Assembly: GCA_021234155.1 (NCBI GenBank)
Contig: JAJEKV010000073.1
Location: 964,001 to 1,028,000 of the forward strand
Reading direction: 5' to 3'
DNA: 64,000 bases
From: Isoetes taiwanensis
Taxonomy: Eukaryota; Streptophyta; Lycopodiopsida; Isoetales; Isoetaceae
Shown: in pieces, positions 21,111 through 33,104 of the stretch
Layout of the letters: each line of letters starts with the position of its first letter
Position numbering within the stretch: position 1 is the first letter of the stretch
Program-made: the position numbers and the translations under genes
Notes under the pieces: generated by a model
Seen by the model: the letters and a program-made list of their open reading frames with translations, nothing else
Database searches by the model: none
What the model was told of the DNA's origin: nothing

Positions 21111-21433
21111 TATGTAGTGTATACATGTAGAAAGGATGCCGCCAAAAAAATGCGAGATGTCCAATCTTTTTTTAGCATAATTTTTTTTCTTTAAAATAGA
21201 AGCGTGAGCACCAAAAATACAAGGGCATGTCCCGCCAAATGTGGCGGAGCCACAGGATATGGTGACGTGGCCCTAAAAGATTCCTAGAAAGATTCTCCGG
21301 AAACAAAACGAAGGAGCAAGCAGTGGGCGAAGGGCCCAAGCCGGTCTTGGAGCCCACATCTCTGTTTTTGGATACGCAAACAGCTTTGTTAGGGGCATGT
21401 TCAATCCTCAATCGGTCGCCGGACTTCCTAGCT

Positions 21434-23935
21434 ATGGCAGCGTCCCTTGCTTCCTCTTCTTCCTCCTCCATGGCCGAGGAAAAAATCCCCTTTCTGCCCA
21501 CAAAGAGTTCTGGGCTTTCCGACGTCGAAGGAGGGATCTATGAAGGATATGGCGGTGCCTCTGTCTCCAGTGGAGTGTTTAATTTGTTGACTTCTACCGT
21601 CGGAGCAGGAATCATGGCCCTTCCCGCTACCCAGAAGCGGCTCGGTATTGTTGGGGGAACTGTCGCAATTGTTCTTATTGGATTGCTTACCGATGCTTCT
21701 TTGGAGTTCTTGGTCAGGTTTGCAAAAGCTTGTAAGGTCCAAAGCTATGGTGCTGTAATGGGCGACGCCTTTGGTAACTTGGGCCGGATTATGCTCCAGC
21801 TCTGCGTCATCATCAATAATATTGGTCTTCTTGTCGTTTATATGATTATCCTAGGTTCGTCTTTTTGGCTCGGTTTCTCTATATTGAATAATTCAGATCT
21901 CCAAATGCATTTCTAAACGAAAATTTCGGATGGGCATTGAATTCCTTATTTCATTTAGGGCCTAGATACCGATCACTAGTATCGGATGTAATTTTTCCGT
22001 ACCTTTCTTTTCAAATGGTACCAGGTGCTCGGGACTACCTGCATATTTAAGCTAACCTGAAAATCATTTCCAAACATATTCAATTCATTTGACTCATGGG
22101 TGAAATTACATACCATATGTCAGAATTGCACTTAAGCTCTTTCTTCAGTTTTAATGATTGGAGCTTACTGTTGGCAGACATAGCTCACATGAGAGTATAT
22201 GTACTTTTCATTGAAACCTCTGAAGTTTAAGGATTGTGCTTGCATATCTGGTGTTTTAGCTGATCCTTATGACGTATTCTTGCACGTACATGAACTGACT
22301 GCGTGGTTCTTCACAAGAATGTCGACCGGATCAGCATCAATGTTATGTTGGTTAAATTTTTTTTTTTCTCATCTTGCATTTGAATTGGTTTGAATTTAGG
22401 ACTTTGCATGACATTAAATTCAGCCCCTGCCATTTCTCTTTAGGTTTGTAAGAATCTGCTTGGAATCTTCTCTTTCATGGAAAGAGGCAATTCTTGTGCA
22501 TAGTTACATCATAGATTGGTAGTGGAAGAATTTTGTGGAAACAAAGAAGCCATAGGTCTTAATTATTAAGAGGAAAATGCATTGCTTATTTTGCAATGCT
22601 ATACAGAAGATGAAGAGTTACAATGGTAGCTACACTGAGCCACTATTTCTTTGGGTTTTTAGCATCTTTTGTATTGATTCAGACATCCGTTTTCAGGAGA
22701 TGTTCTATCGGGAACGCAAGATAGTGGTGCCATGCATCATACGGGGGTCCTTGAAGAATGGGCTGGAGGTGTAGCATGGTGGAATGGGCGAGTGGTGGTA
22801 CTCCTTTTCACAACACTCATCTTTCTAATTCCTTTAATTTCCGTTCGACGTCTTGGTGAGTAATTCCTTTGATTGATGCCATCTTCTCTTTTTCTATGCT
22901 TGCATTCATCCTGAACATTCACATGCTGTATACTTTCAGACTCTTTACGATTCACCTCAGCCTTATCAATTGCATTGGCAGTGGTTTTCGTAGTGATCAT
23001 GGGGTGGATTGTCATTGCGCAACTTGCTGCTGGTGAATTGAACATGCCACGTTTACTTCCAGATGTGCATGATCAGATATCGTTTTGGAAGCTGTTTACC
23101 ACTGTTCCAGTCATTGTCACTGCATATATCTGTCATCATAACGGTAAGCTGCTTTTTGTTACAATCTTTGAGATTCTTGTTCGTGTGCCAAATGTATGTT
23201 TTCTTGCTTTGCAGTCCATCCGATAGCAAATGAGCTTAAAGATTCGTCCTCCATGACGAGGATTTGTCGATTATCAGTATTTTTATGCCTTATAATTTAC
23301 ATAGTGACAGCTTCCTTTGGATATCTTCTGTTTGGTGACTCTACCATGGATGATGTATTGTCCAACTTTGATACCGATCTTGGATTGTCATATGGCCATG
23401 TGCTTAATGCAGTGGTACGGATCAGCTATGCTCTTCACCTAGTGCTTGTTTTCCCCTTAATACATTTTTCTCTTCGTTTAAATCTGGATGCCTTGATTTT
23501 CCCATCGGCCATACCCATATCAGAAGACACACCAAGATTTATCTTTGTAACGTCGATTTTAATTGGTACTATCTTCTTTCTGTCGACATTGGTTCCAAAC
23601 ATCTGGACTGCTTTCCAATTCACGGGTGCCACAGCTGCGGTTTGTCTTGGCTTTATTTTCCCGGGTATCATTGCATTAAGGTTAGTCTCATAAATTCAAA
23701 GCATTCTACGCATTGTGTTTAGTCAAAACGTTGGACTCTTCTCTGCAGGGATACACAAGGGATTGCAAGTAAAAGTGATAAATGTATTGCATGGATCATG
23801 GTGGTGCTAGCTGTTGTGTGCAGTGTCACAGCCATCACCACTAATGTGCTTGACTTGATCATCGACAACAGATCAGTACCAAGTTCACATGGAATGAAAC
23901 TACCAAGAGGTTTTTCATACTTTATAAAGATGTAA
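21434..23935 (+). CDS. Amino acid transporter, AVT6/SLC38-type (AAAP family), complete
   Basis: My splice model has five exons, 21434-21854, 22697-22855, 22940-23143, 23215-23680 and 23749-23935, all with GT-AG introns, giving 478 residues. The family signature VFNLLTSTVGAGIMALPATQ follows a short Ser-rich cytosolic head. About 11 membrane segments follow, with GDVLSGTQDSGAMHHTG at the first junction, HHNVHPIANELKD in the middle and a hydrophobic C-terminus ending GFSYFIKM. Plant AVT6 and animal SLC38 members move neutral or acidic amino acids out of vacuoles or across membranes using an ion gradient; the substrate here is not known. The start is the first ATG in frame; a second, 12 codons later (MAEEKIPF), is possible. 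The gene looks intact and sits between a foldback cluster and the hAT composite. Confidence 0.93.
21855..22696 (+). other. Intron 1 of the transporter gene
   Basis: This 842-bp intron starts GGTTCGT and ends TTTTCAG. It is AT-rich and I see no inserted element. Short open frames inside it are not supported. Confidence 0.85.
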
Positions 23936-24924
23936 GACCATGTGTTGTATTTATCACACGGGACATATTTACTACAATGGCGAAACCAAAGAATGGTCAA
24001 GCCTGGAGTCTTTATGATGCAAGAATATATTATTGTATATATTTTGATAGGAAAAATTTATTGAGGAATACCTCGAGGAGGGTATCCCTGATTCTTAGAT
24101 GATGTACCAAAATTTGCTTCTACTCATGTATATTATTCTTTATGGCTGCTGCTTCAAGTATTTATGGTTTCACCCTATTCACCCTGCTAATTCAAGTCAC
24201 AGGTAAGACTTGAGGCATCATCCTCCAAGATCAACGCACTACTTGACAGTAGAAAACTTTGAGGATTTCAGCAGTTAGCCATGCATGGCCGCTTTCTTGT
24301 TTGTGTCCACTGCATTAGTGGTGCAATCCTGATGCTTACACTAGAATTTGACTCTGGAACTTACGTGGGGCATAGCCTTGTTTGATTGATAAGGCAGGGA
24401 CACCCCGCCCAAGCAAACGTAGTCTGTTAAACCTGTTACTCTGTGCCACAGAAACAAATTTCCTATAGAACTCCGCACTGATTACAGGAAAGAAATTTCG
24501 TGAAAACAGACTGTTGCAAGCAAAATTAACATCAACATCATCCTTTCATCTGTAATTTTACTACTATGGAAATGGAAGCAGATGTCTGGCGGCAAAGAAT
24601 AGGCCACTGCAAATATAAGTTCCTTACAAAAAGGCCAATACAAATATATCATGCATCTACAAGTAGTCCCGAGTTCGATTGGAGGAAAGCCTGTGGAGCT
24701 GCATTCCGGCAGGGTCAAGCATACCTGCCCGTAGAGTTGCATTCCCGTGACGTCAATGCAACTTATGTTGCATTCAGCCCCCTAAGCCTATCGTGTGTTG
24801 CCACGTGTCCCTTATTCTTTTCCATGAAAGTTAAATTACATTCTGAATATTTACTTCATATATTCTAAATAACATTCCGATATTTCATTCTGTTTTTGCA
24901 TTCTATGTGAGATTCCAATTTTAG
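23936..24924. other. 3' flank of the transporter gene with a dispersed palindromic motif
   Basis: No gene is visible. At about 24755-24815 lies ATGCAACTTATGTTGCATTCAGC followed by CCACGTGTCC. The same 22-bp core and neighbour occur inverted at about 39318-39361, so both are members of a dispersed repeat. The core ATGCAACTTATGTTGCAT is itself a hairpin. Confidence 0.6.
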
Positions 24925-24932
24925 TTCTGCAA
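24925..24932. repeat. 8-bp target-site duplication, left (TTCTGCAA)
   Basis: This octamer precedes CAGTGCTCGAATTTGAC of hAT copy A and is repeated exactly at 38561-38568 after CGAGCCCTG of copy B. Confidence 0.75.
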
Positions 24933-25162
24933 CAGTGCTCGAATTTGACAGCCCGCCCTTAATTTTCTAGGGACGGGCAAAATAATTTTTCCCCTTTTGC
25001 GTGACAGGTAGTTCCTAAATTCAAGCCTTTCAAATGCAATAAAAAAATTTTAGATGACAGAAACCAGTTTTTTTCCTCAAAAAACATAGATGGATAGAAA
25101 GAAGGCTACTCAAGTGGCATTCTCTCCTTTGTTTCGCTTCATACCAGTCCTTGTAATATGAG

Positions 25163-25357
25163 TCAATCTATGCTTTCAAAAGGTTCATTCCACAATGATA
25201 CACACATTGTGGCATCAAGTGTTTCTAAGTTCATGCTCGATCTTATAGCACTCTTAATAGCATTTTGACGGGAGAAACCTCTCTCACAAGAGGTCATGCT
25301 TCTAAGAATGACCAATATTGCCATAATTTCATCAATGCTAGAAAACTTTCCCACCAA
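25163..25357 (-). pseudogene. hAT transposase C-terminal dimerisation remnant (copy A)
   Basis: The 64-residue frame contains MTSCERGFSRQNAIKSAIRS followed by SMNLETLDATMCVSL. This fits the hAT C-terminal region, in which an S-x-E-R-x-F-S block is followed by I-K-x-x-x-R-x-x-(M/L) and a short hydrophobic helix. The rest of the transposase on this strand is reduced to stop-filled pieces. The same frame, residue for residue, is in copy B. Confidence 0.7.
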
Positions 25358-25789
25358 CTATCACATGTTCTATTTTCATCTCTACAAATAGTCCAAGCCA
25401 TCACCATCCCTTTGTTCTTGACGGCCCTGAAAAGTGTCTCAACGAAATCCTCCCTCACTCAAACATCTAGCCATGTCTACTTTTGAAGCAAACTTGGCAA
25501 GCAATTTTTCCAACCATTCTTTAGTCTTGTCATCCCTTACAACATCATCTACAGCATATGCAGATGGATTGAAGAACTTCATGGCATTAAATATCTCTCA
25601 CATCTGTAAAACCTCCTAGCAAGTGCATCCAATACAGCATGCAAGATATTTCTAAGTCAATGGTTCATTGGTTTCTAGAATGTATATTTTAAATTCGTTT
25701 AGAAAATGGGATGTTAATCTATTTCAATATAAATTATAGAATTTATACAAGTGGTTGTACTATGAGGGAGTGTACAAATTTTGAACCAT

Positions 25790-26640
25790 GCAGGGAAGAT
25801 TCTATAAAGATTCTCTTAGATTCTTTAAGGCTTAGAAAAAATTTCCCTAGATTCTTGAAGATTTCACGAAGATTCCCTTAAATTCCTCTACATTCTCTTG
25901 AGATTCTCATAGATTCTTTAAGATTCTCATGAGTTTCCCCTAGAGTCTCAAAGATTAACCCAAATTTCCCCTAGATTCTCCAAGATTCTATGTAGCTTCT
26001 CCTAAATTCCCATAGATTCTATGAAGATTCCCCTGCAAAACACATCCAATGTGAAAGATTCCCCAAGATTCCACAAAGATTTCTAGATTCTTAATATTCT
26101 ACAAAGATTCCTCTAGGTTCTCTAAGATTATATATAGATTTTATATAGATTCCCCTGGATTCCTTTAGATATTATGTATATTCCCCTAGATTCCATTAGA
26201 TCTAAGTACATTCCCCTAGATTCTCCAAGATTCCATTAAAGATCACGTAGATTCTCAAAGACTTTACGAAGATGCACCTAGATTCTGTTAGATTTCCTAA
26301 GATTCTCTTAAGATTCCCATAGATTCCCTAATTCTGTTGAGATTCCTCTAGATTCCCCAAGTTTCTATGTAGATTCTCCCAGATCCCCTTAGATTCTATG
26401 AAGATTCCTCTAGATTCTTCAAGATTTTATCAAGATTCCCCTAGATTCTCAAAGGTTTTATAAAGATTCGCTTAGATTCTTAAAGATTCTCTTGTGATTC
26501 GCATAGATTCCTCAAGATTCTATTGATATTCCTTTACATTCTTTAAGATTCTATGAAGATTCCCCTGGGATTCTCTTAAATTCCAAGATTCCAAGAAGAT
26601 TCTTAGTATTCGATCATATTCACTTCAACTACGACGAAAC
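25790..26640. repeat. Degenerate AGATTC minisatellite-like array
   Basis: For about 850 bp the words AGATTC, AGATTCCCCTAGATTC and CAAGATTCTATGAAG recur every 10-40 bases with substitutions. There is no coding capacity. The array lies in the part of copy A missing from copy B. Confidence 0.8.
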
Positions 26641-27379
26641 GATATCAAAGCACTACTCATTGGAAAGCTCTCGACGAGAGGAATCCAATGGCATAGACCC
26701 CACCTTCATCCGACCCCTTTGCTGCAAGTTTCGGGCCTTTGAAGGTAATTACAAAAAAGAAGCTTCCTCAAAATTCCTTCCATAAATGTTGGTGCCACCT
26801 CATTACTTTTTATTAAATGAGGATGCCACCTCAACTCCTTTAATAAATTGCAACTTAATAAAAAAATTAATGGTCAGGATTTCTCCTCCCCCTTTTGATC
26901 CAAGGGCCAAGATTGGCCACATCAAAAGCACCTTTAGGGACCTTCCTTGCACCTTCCCTAAAAAAAATCAAGGGCTATGATTTTGCCTTCCCCCCTTGAT
27001 CCGACGGTCTAGAGGCATGGTGCATGCCCCATGCATGACCCCATGTAGATCCTAAGGCCGTAACTATGCCACCTCATTGGCCCCCAAATAGACGGCCTAG
27101 ATTGATTTGAATATGTAAACAATCCATGGGTACATCGTTTCCCATGGACACATAGAATAATTATATATATATTATGATATAGATATATAGCAAGAAAAAA
27201 TGACGGGCATTTCTCTGTTCCTAGCCTTTCAAATGACGAGTATGTCTTGTAGTTGTCCTTCCCTATGACGGGCAATTGCCCAAGTGCTGTCCTTCATTTG
27301 CCATACAAAAAATTTTCCACCTGTTTTGACGGGCAAAAATCTAAAAAACATGCATGAAAGCCGTCAAATTCGAGCCCTG

Positions 27380-28420
27380 ATCCAAAGGCTAAACATCGTC
27401 CTACTAGCTTTGTCTCTAGGCCTTAGACATTTCCTTATTCATTTAATCCAACGGCTAAAGATGGTCCTACTAGCTTTGTCTCATCGAAGCCAACATGACC
27501 TTGCTAGTTTTGCCTCTTCGGAAGAAACAAAAATCGTCCTTCCTTGCCCAGTCCAGCTCAGAGGAATCGAATCTATTGTCCATGAAGCACGAGATTTACC
27601 TATCGTCCATGAAGCACGACATTTAATAATATTTTCTTATATGAAATTAAGGTTTTCTCGTTAAGCTTCGAAGCTATCATCCATGAAGCAAGTTATTAAT
27701 ATTTTCTTATGTAACTAAGGTCTTCTCACTAAGCTTCGCTACGGCACGAAAGAAATTAGGGGTAACATATGTATGAACTTGAAGATTCGATCACACTTGG
27801 ACAATGAACCCCATCAAACCAGTAATTTTGCTTCGTTTTTGAACAATTTACAAAACCCAAAAGAAAGATTTTATGTGGGATTTGAACCCACAAAACCCCA
27901 AACTTTCCTCAAAGGAATTGATAAAATAGTTAGCTGCATACAATTTCTCAACGCATAAAGAACTCTCTATTGGATATGGTGGCAAGACTAGATAAGCACA
28001 AAGAACTCTCTATTGGATATGGTGGCAAGACTAGATAAGCAAAAGAACTGGAACAATTATTGATATGAAAACAAAGAAAGAGTAGAAGTAGCGGAATCGA
28101 ACAACCTTAAGGTAGAGCTCTGATTAAAACGGAAAGCCTGTTAGAATCCAAAAAGCCACTGGACTTTCCCAACCAAACCAAACCAAGCGCCTTCTCTCAC
28201 AGAGAAACAATCACCGTAGCCACTAAAATGATCAACCTCACCCTAGAGTTGTGGCTAGACCAAAAAAATCGCGACCATTTTGCCTTGCAATAGACAAGGA
28301 CAGAAATGATCTCTGCTCTAGCATCCATAAGAAGAAATGTAAGGGTAGAAATAAGAAGCATCCATATAGAGGCTCCACAAAAAGAAAGAAACGTGCAAGC
28401 TTATCCACACTCTAGAAGAA
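27380..28420. repeat. Macrotransposon cargo: short duplications, no gene
   Basis: Contains a diverged direct repeat of ATCCAA(A/C)GGCTAAA.. (27380 and 27445), two GTCCATGAAGCACGA.. units (27577, 27603), a diverged copy at 27665-27735, and a 42-bp perfect tandem duplication (next entry). A tRNA-like T-arm occurs at 27875-27891. I see no gene. Confidence 0.55.
27958..28041. repeat. Tandem duplication, about 42-bp unit, two copies
   Basis: The unit AAAGAACTCTCTATTGGATA... through GACTAGATAAGC occurs twice back to back with no visible mismatch, so it is recent. Confidence 0.9.
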
Positions 28421-28541
28421 GGAATATAATAGAATAGTATAGATTTTTAATGTCCACGAAGACTAGTAGGACATGGGACCCATACAACGGGTTAGTACAA
28501 CTATTACTACTAGGATTAGAAAAACCCTGCCTCGAAACTAA
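28421..28541 (-). mobile_element. LINE 3'-end fragment (TATTC-tailed family)
   Basis: On the minus strand the 3' UTR reads GGTTTTTCTAATCCTAGTAG.. then GGGTCCCATG.. and CTTCGTGGACATTAAAAATC, followed by an irregular CTATACTATTCTATTATATTCC tail. These are diverged versions of the conserved 3' end of LINE copies A, B and D. Only about 120 bp remain. Confidence 0.75.
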
Positions 28542-28625
28542 ACTACTAAAACTAGATTAGAAGGCAAACTAGACTATTTAAAATTCAAATATTAGAAACA
28601 CAACTTGACAAAAACCTTACGAAAG

Positions 28626-29182
28626 CTGCTTCATCCCAAAGTAGTAGTTTTGTGGTGGCAAGTGATCCATAGATGCCTCAGGGTCAATAGGTTAGTCCAT
28701 AAAATGGATAATCGAATTTCAGAGCTCTGTCCTTTATGCCAGCAAAGGGTTGAGAGTATTGAGCATTGTTTTTTCTTGTGTGAGCGGCTTCGGCAGGCAT
28801 GGTCTTGGTTGTTGACCCTATTTGGCACGTCTCGATCTAGCCAGCAAATTTTGCTTGCTATCTATCCTGATGCTTGGCCCAAACTACGGAAACGAGCTTT
28901 TCATCTCGCATGTGGCTGGCTTTTATGGTCAATCTGGAAGAGAAGGAGTAGATACTGCAGATGAGATTGTTCTTCAGTGGGCGCAAAATAAACTTGTTAT
29001 GGCTTACAATTGTTCTTCTCTTGATCAAGAGAAGAAAGTACTGATCTGGCATATTTACCTTCAGATTCATTCTTTTGCATAGGCAGGTGGTTGTGCTCAG
29101 TTGGATCGGTTTGTCCACAGGGGTTATAATCATGTCTTTGCATTTTATGTTGCTCTAGTTTTTAGTTGGTAATTAAAGCTTT

Positions 29183-29208
<26 letters not shown>
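28626..29208 (+). mobile_element. 5'-truncated poly(A) L1-type LINE with 16-bp TSD
   Basis: The insertion ends in a poly(A) of about 26 bases. It is bounded by the direct repeat AAAAACCTTACGAAAG at 28610-28625 and 29209-29224. The frame 28605-28964 reads VVVLWWQVIHRCLRVN, ELCPLCQQRVESIEHCFFLC and CGWLLWSIWKRR, the zf-RVT zinc-binding domain at the C-terminus of plant L1 ORF2. Poly(A), TSD and 5' truncation mark a target-primed reverse transcription event. This is a different family from copies A, B and D. Confidence 0.92.
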
Positions 29209-29217
<9 letters not shown>

Positions 29218-29530
29218 ACGAAAGTCTACCCTGCCAGCATTAGCATCATGCGATATTGAATACATACATTAACAAAAATCTTAGCTTTTACCATTGCCCA
29301 AAGATGTCTCAACCCTTTTAAAAACAAGGGAAAGTTTTTGGGTTGCCCCTAAGGAAGGAAGGAAGGAAGGAAGGAAGGTACTTTTATCGTCCACGGAGAC
29401 CAATCGGTCTATGGGACCCAATACAAAAACGCAGCAAGCGGATTACTGCCCGGATTAAAAAACCCCCGCCCAGAAGGGTTTTCGAGGAAAAACCGTGGCG
29501 GCAAAGAATCGCCGCGACAAACCGTGCTAA

Positions 29531-30073
29531 TCATATAAAATGCGAAACATCCCAATATATCTGGTCATGCACCACCCCGTAGTGCCTAGTCGTGGACAGA
29601 CGGGGGGGCAAATGTGACCTCGCGAGGTCCGGTACCTCTGGATGTATGACCCGTGGCACGCATCTTGTGGTGTGTTCATCAAGCAAATGCAAGGGCACGT
29701 CCGCCGCACTAAGGGAGCGTGATTCGCCCGGATCCGACCGAACACCGGGCAACTCACGGAAAGTGTGAGACTCATCCTCAATGGCACCCGTTTGACAAAG
29801 ATCGACAGAGCACGTCTGGCGGGGCTCCCCAATCCACCGCCTCGCCTCGATGCGAAGATGGTGGGCACTGTCAGCGAATGGAGGCAATGAGTGAGCGCTT
29901 TTCGTGGGCAACCGGGAACGCAGGTAGAGGCGTGGGCCCGGGCTAACACTGGGGTTGATGTGCTCCTTGTAATGGGCCATTTTGACCTGCTCTAGAGCAA
30001 TGGGGTCCCGAGCTTGCCAAGGAAACAAGCATCTAGGGTACTCCCGAGGTCGCCACGATCGGGCCATTTGCAC
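29531..30073 (-). pseudogene. LINE-B C-terminal zinc segment
   Basis: The frame reads YLRSRLPTKSAHSLPPFADS, then RRWIGEPRQTCSVDLCQTGAIEDESHTF. It parallels LCQCCHQGAIEDECHTL of the other copies, but two cysteines are changed (CSVDLC, ES instead of EC), so the zinc motif is damaged. Confidence 0.75.
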
Positions 30074-30329
30074 CCACCAGACGCGATCTCAGGTTCTCTC
30101 CTGACGCGTTCCATCCGGGCGAACCCGATCTCTCTTACCCCTCCAACAGGCCCTAAGCATTTGCGGACTCATGGGCCACAGTGTAAGCCAGAGTCGGGGA
30201 GCCGAGCATCACCCATAGTAACCACTTTACGAAAATAGGCGATGTGTCTATCAAGGGCTGCCCATTTGAAGCGGCAAGAATCCAGTTTCTGCGGCGAGAA
30301 TCGATAGGGGATCAAGGTTTCACCCCAAG

Positions 30330-31650
30330 TGCCCCGTGCCAAAAATGCCTTCTCGCGACTGCTCCAAGTCATTCAGTCGCCAAAAGAGACCAGGGCCCCA
30401 AACCTCGACCCCGCGTCTGAAGGACGGGCTCGACCGCCCGGAACAGATGTGACCGATGGCCCCAATCATATAGCTCTGCACTGGATTTGTTGTTCTCAAG
30501 ATGGCATAAAAAGCTTTCCGACTCTTTGTCACCCATAGCGGATAGAGCGCCCCAGCAGAGCGAGGAGGGGACTCCACCCCTAGGTACTTGTAGGTGGGCG
30601 TGGCGCCCACAAGGTCGTCCCCGATATGTGAGTCACAGGAGGCATGGGGTGACGATGAAGAGGATATGAGAACCACCCGGTCTTGGCGGATTGACGCGCA
30701 TGTCCAGAGTAGCGACAAAATGTGTCTAGGGCATTCGGTGAGACCGCATAGCACGGGGTATGGGCCAAAGGCCAACATCGCCCCGCGATAGATGAGTGGG
30801 CGGATGACCTGGTGCAAAAGTCGTATGCCATCCCCATGCTCGATGAAGTCGGGGCTCTAAGCCCGATCAATGTAGAGGCCAAAAAGTGTTGGCGAGAGGG
30901 GGCAACCCTGCCGGACCCCGATACTACTGGTGAATGCTTGGCCCGTCGGCTGCATCCTGCCAAAACAACTCTCATACAACCTGTATATGGCATTCGCCGA
31001 TGTGGCGGGAGCCCGATTGACGCAGTCTAGCCCACCGACTTTTCCGGGGACCGTATCAAAAGCCTTTGCGAAGTCCACAAAGCAGCAATACAAGTCCACC
31101 GATGATTAGGCTATCTTCAATCGGTGCCCCGCGTAGTAAAGATATGGTCAATCGTTGAGTGGCGGGTCGAAAAGCCCGCTCGGTGAGGGTTTCCTCGACA
31201 TCCACGCCGCCACCACCGGTCAATCGCTGCTCGAGAATGCCCAATAGTTTGGCAAATACCGAAATCGACCATGATCGTCCGTAATTGGCGGACAAAGGTG
31301 GGTCGCCTCGCCTTTGTGAATGGGAACAACCCTGCTTGTGGTCCATTGTCGGGGGAAACCCTCCTGCAATGCTCTGTTGAACAGGGTAGTGAGGACCGGC
31401 ACAAGCGGCTGCCCTGCCCACTTGAGTAACTCGGCCGCGATACCATCGAGGTCACCGCCTTCCCATTAGCTAGCCGCTGTGTGCCCTCCTCAACATCCTC
31501 GGCCCACGAACCAATGGGGGGCCATCCCGTGGGGTATATGCACGCTGCTGCCCCTGGCGGGTCATAGAGCCGCCGCAGCATCGTTCCCACCGCCGGGTGT
31601 GATGTCCCCCGTAGGTCGGGCTGGCCTTCAAGCACTCTGGCCAAAAGGTT
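30330..31650 (-). pseudogene. LINE-B reverse transcriptase, inactive
   Basis: Readable pieces are LANGKAVTSM, PRQWTTSRVVPIHKGEATHL, LYCCFVDFAKAFDTVPGKVG (motif A), SIGVRQGCPLSPTLFGLYID (motif B region) and then LIYRGAMLAFG where LIYADDVDLL is expected. The loss of both catalytic aspartates and at least four frameshifts make it non-functional. Confidence 0.85.
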
Positions 31651-32399
31651 CGAGGATGAGTGTCCAAAGCAGGCCGAACATCTCCCACGATGCTTGGCAA
31701 GGTACCGCCTTTGTGTCCTTCGGATGGGCGCAGTGCGTGTGGTGGCCTTTAAGCGGGTACTGGATCCGAATGTGACAGAGCTGCGCTATGTTTTTATGAT
31801 TCGCAACAAACCATCGGTTATGCGGGAATGTTGCTGATTTCGGCGGCGACGCGGGGTCCGCCAGCACACTGTCCGCCGCATCCCGTAATAGCGAAGTCAC
31901 CGGTCCTGTCTCACGCTCTAGTGTGGAGGTCTGCAGAATTACTGGGAGGGCGCCCATGAGCATCTCGGCGTAGTCCCTCTGCGCGCTCATAATCGAAGTC
32001 TCAACCGAGGACGGCGAGGGGCTGGCATAGTGGGGGTTCCGGCGCTCGTCAAACCAGGTCCAAATAAAGTGGGAGGTGATCCGAGTCGACCTCCTCATCC
32101 CGACCGTCTGTGCCCACCCGAAACGCCCGATGAGATGCATATCTTGCGCAACTACAAGCACATAGTCCACCACACTAGACCCCCCCCCGATTGTCCCGTC
32201 GCATGTGCACTTGCGAAGAATCGGGCCTTTGCGGAAAGGCCATTGCAAATTATCAAGTCAAAAATGCCACATAGCAGAGCAATCACCGCCAAAGCCAGTG
32301 ACTGGCTGTCATCCGACCCGCGTGGCGGGCTACTCGGGCGCGTAGGCTGCAGGACATCGTCGGCCGAGGGGGTCAAGTCGCATGGGCTGCTCTACTACT

Positions 32400-32960
32400 C
32401 GTCAGTGCATTGAAATCTCCAAGAAGGGCGACCCTACCCAACCGGCCGATGATGCCAGTATGTCATCATATAGATCGACATACGGGTCCATCCTATCCGC
32501 ATCGGGGTGGCTGCGATAGAAGGTCTTTGTCTGCGTGAGGGAAATAACAGTGGCCGAAAAAGAGGGTTGCCAGCGGTATTATGCACACGAACCCGAAGTA
32601 CCGGTTGTGTCTGTCGTCTGTACGGAGGATAACCGAATGTGCCAAGGTTGTCCCAGAGTAGCAAGCCACTCCCCCATGACCCCGCCTGTCCCATGCACGG
32701 TATTGAAGACCGAGAAATGTTGGTAACCCGCAAATCGTAGCTTTGTGCTCAAAGATGCTCCCATGTCTCCATGAGGAAGATGAGATCCATACCGCTGCCA
32801 CGGAAGTTCGATCGCCCCTTCTCGCCAAGGGAAGCCTCGACAATTCCATGAGACCACCCGGAGACACAATTCCCATTTGTCGCCAGAGGGATGGTATGCG
32901 CACCGAGTCGCTGGGGAGGACGGGAAGCAGAGGGCCGAAAGGGAGAAGTAGATGGAGCGG
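32400..32960 (-). pseudogene. LINE-B endonuclease, 5' half, frameshifted
   Basis: Segments VSWNCRGFPWREGAI, LIFLMETWEHL and GHGGVACYSGTTLAHSV appear in order in three minus-strand frames. They mark the N-terminal half of an EEP endonuclease, and the RT follows further downstream. Indels separate them. Confidence 0.65.
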
Positions 32961-33104
32961 AGGCAAAGATGTGGCCGAGAGGGCGGGGCCGCGAGGGAGC
33001 AGGAGTAGGAGCAGGAGAAGGGGGGCCGTGGTAGTAGAAAGCGAAGCGGGGGCCGCTGCATTTGCGGGTTGGGCCGCTGGGGTCGGCAGCAAGAAAGTGT
33101 CGGT

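Larger units (their letters stand above)
24933..27379. mobile_element. hAT transposon copy A (2.4 kb)
   Basis: The ends are inverted repeats: CAGTGCTCGAATTTGACAGC on the left and, inverted, CAGGGCTCGAATTTGACGGC on the right. The left 0.8 kb and right 0.2 kb are near-identical to copy B. About 1.43 kb in the middle (25757-27180), which includes an AGATTC repeat array, is absent from copy B. A transposase C-terminal remnant lies at 25163-25357. Confidence 0.85.

Noticed and set aside
25790-26640. CRISPR-like array of AGATTC repeats
   Set aside because: The units are short, degenerate and unevenly spaced in eukaryotic DNA; it is a minisatellite-like array.
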